A stretch of DNA of 33,027 nucleotides from JACJYE01 sp964432875 (lineage in GTDB: Bacteria; Bacteroidota; Bacteroidia; Chitinophagales; Saprospiraceae). Of this stretch, positions 32,238 to 33,027 are shown piece after piece. The stretch lies in contig CAYSPJ010000053.1 of the NCBI GenBank assembly GCA_964432875.1, forward strand, positions 1 to 33,027. The letters are read 5' to 3'. The notes under the pieces are model-generated. The model did not search any database, was not told the DNA's origin, and saw nothing but the letters and a program-made list of their open reading frames with translations. The first letter of the stretch is position 1. Each line of letters begins with the position of its first letter. The position numbers and the translations under genes are program-made.

Positions 32238-32288
32238 GCAGCGCGGCGGGGGGGGTGACAGTGCCCAACTATACTGTTGCGGCGCTGC
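32238..32288 (+). terminator. GC-rich nested inverted repeat after the DUF5723 gene
   Basis: GCAGCGC (32238-32244) pairs with GCGCTGC (32282-32288), and ACAGT (32258-32262) pairs with ACTGT (32273-32277) inside it. An eight-G-plus run lies in the loop. There is no T-tract, so it is a weak terminator candidate placed just after the stop at 32236. Confidence 0.35.
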
Positions 32289-32345
32289 ATTCTAACTTGA
32301 TTTCCGCCCAGCTTTTTTTGGCGAGGGAAAATATCCAGCTTTGTT

Positions 32346-32353
32346 TACATTTG
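32346..32353 (+). promoter_or_regulatory. Promoter box for pnuC implying a leaderless mRNA
   Basis: TACATTTG is an exact TAnnTTTG match ending 7 nt before the pnuC ATG (32361). A T-rich TTTG lies 25 nt upstream (32317-32320), slightly far for a -33 element. If the box is used, transcription would begin at or next to the start codon. Confidence 0.5.
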
Positions 32354-32360
32354 CACCGAT

Positions 32361-32945
32361 ATGGACACCCTGCAAATTATCGAATTGATCGCTGTAGTCA
32401 GCGGCATCATCCATGTTTTTCTGCTCACCCGCGAAAAAATCAGCGCCTGGCCCTTTGGCATACTGACGGTGAGCTTGTATATCTATATCTTCACCTTATC
32501 CAGGCTTTATTCCGATGTCATCCTCCATATTATATATGTCGCCCTCAATCTTTATGGCTGGTGGAACTGGGCCAGGAGGAGAGATGCCGCTCGCCATATC
32601 CCCATTTCCCGCCTGCGCCTTCAGGAAATGGGCAGTTGGGCCCTGTTCATTGTATTGGGCTTCCTGGCCTGGGGCCGCTTCATGGCCGCCAATACTGCTG
32701 CCGACTTCCCCTACCCTGATGCTTTCACCACGGTGGCTAGCCTGGCGGCTCAATTCCTTCTGGCCCGCAAGAAACTGGAGAACTGGATCATCTGGATCGT
32801 CGTGGATGTAGTAGCAATGGGGATTTATGCCCTGAAAGGCTTATACCTGACCACTTTGCTATACGGCCTGTATCTCCTGCTCAGTGTCAAGGGCTGGTTA
32901 GATTGGCGCAGATCGATAGTAGTGGCGCTTGAAACCGAAGGATAG
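32361..32945 (+). CDS. pnuC: PnuC family vitamin transporter (nicotinamide riboside or thiamine type)
   Basis: This 194-residue inner-membrane protein is a facilitator of the PnuC family. It has about seven hydrophobic helices and the family motifs LYGWWNW (near residues 64-70), NWIIWIVVDVVAMGIYALKG (about 141-160) and LYGLYLLLSVKGWLDWRRS at the C-terminus. Family members move nicotinamide riboside, or thiamine in the PnuT branch, down a gradient that is held by intracellular phosphorylation. The substrate cannot be decided here because the downstream neighbour, often thiamine pyrophosphokinase or a nicotinamide riboside kinase, would lie beyond the window. No TPP riboswitch is seen upstream. 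The last 82 bp of the window show only a short palindrome (ATGGCGCCAT) and no identifiable gene. Confidence 0.92.
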   Translation: MDTLQIIELIAVVSGIIHVFLLTREKISAWPFGILTVSLYIYIFTLSRLYSDVILHIIYVALNLYGWWNWARRRDAARHIPISRLRLQEMGSWALFIVLGFLAWGRFMAANTAADFPYPDAFTTVASLAAQFLLARKKLENWIIWIVVDVVAMGIYALKGLYLTTLLYGLYLLLSVKGWLDWRRSIVVALETEG

Positions 32946-33027
32946 ATTGCGACGGATGGAATATGGCGCCATCGTTGGCTGAACCCCAATCGCCAATCGC
33001 CGGGACGCAAGCGCTTCCGCTCCCGCT

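Overview
The window looks like a chromosomal segment of a free-living Bacteroidota, most likely of the Saprospiria (Lewinella/Phaeodactylibacter-like) type. The evidence is a type IX secretion C-terminal sorting domain on the M4 protease, a DUF5723 outer-membrane protein, several promoter boxes of the Bacteroidota form TAnnTTTG, weak Shine-Dalgarno sequences and mid-range GC content. No rRNA, tRNA, CRISPR array, prophage or intact insertion sequence was seen. The species cannot be named from the sequence alone.

Layout. 1-1950: a fragment at the left edge and an AAA-ATPase-like/PD-(D/E)XK protein. 2060-5218: a very large secreted Asp-box beta-propeller (VPS10/sortilin-like) protein. 5326-9709: a tight two-gene operon for a DabA/DabB energy-coupled inorganic-carbon transporter. 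9876-11715: a lipoprotein with two Ig-like domains and a DM13 domain, followed 13 nt later by a beta-barrel protein. 11791-20272 (all minus strand): a secreted M4 metalloprotease with a T9SS tail, SmpB, a YbjQ-family protein, a DPP-IV-like S9 peptidase and a ScfR-type regulator. 20273-20988 is a gene-free stretch rich in signals: two minus-strand promoter-like sites, two terminator-like hairpins and a 52-bp imperfect palindrome. 20989-22936: an M28 peptidase and hypoxanthine phosphoribosyltransferase. 22997-24418 (minus): an exported protein of unknown function. 24596-26363: a membrane-anchored alpha/beta hydrolase and TrmB, separated by a 164-bp palindromic element with perfect 22-bp terminal inverted repeats. 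26402-28817 (minus): a membrane protein with a decayed HD domain and a Pycsar-effector-like (DUF5706) module, followed 13 nt later by an acyl-CoA dehydrogenase. 29252-32945: an unknown lipoprotein, a DUF5723 outer-membrane protein and the vitamin transporter PnuC.

How the genes fit together. Three exported peptidases (M4, S9/DPP-IV, M28) and the Asp-box protein suit a protein-degrading heterotroph that secretes enzymes through the type IX system. Bicarbonate/CO2 uptake (DabAB), purine salvage (Hpt), pyridine-nucleotide precursor or vitamin uptake (PnuC), tRNA modification (TrmB) and ribosome rescue (SmpB) are housekeeping or nutritional. No complete defence or biosynthetic system is visible. 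The least explained material is the noncoding block at 20280-20700, the palindromic element at 25391-25554, the HD/DUF5706 protein, and the DM13 lipoprotein/beta-barrel pair.
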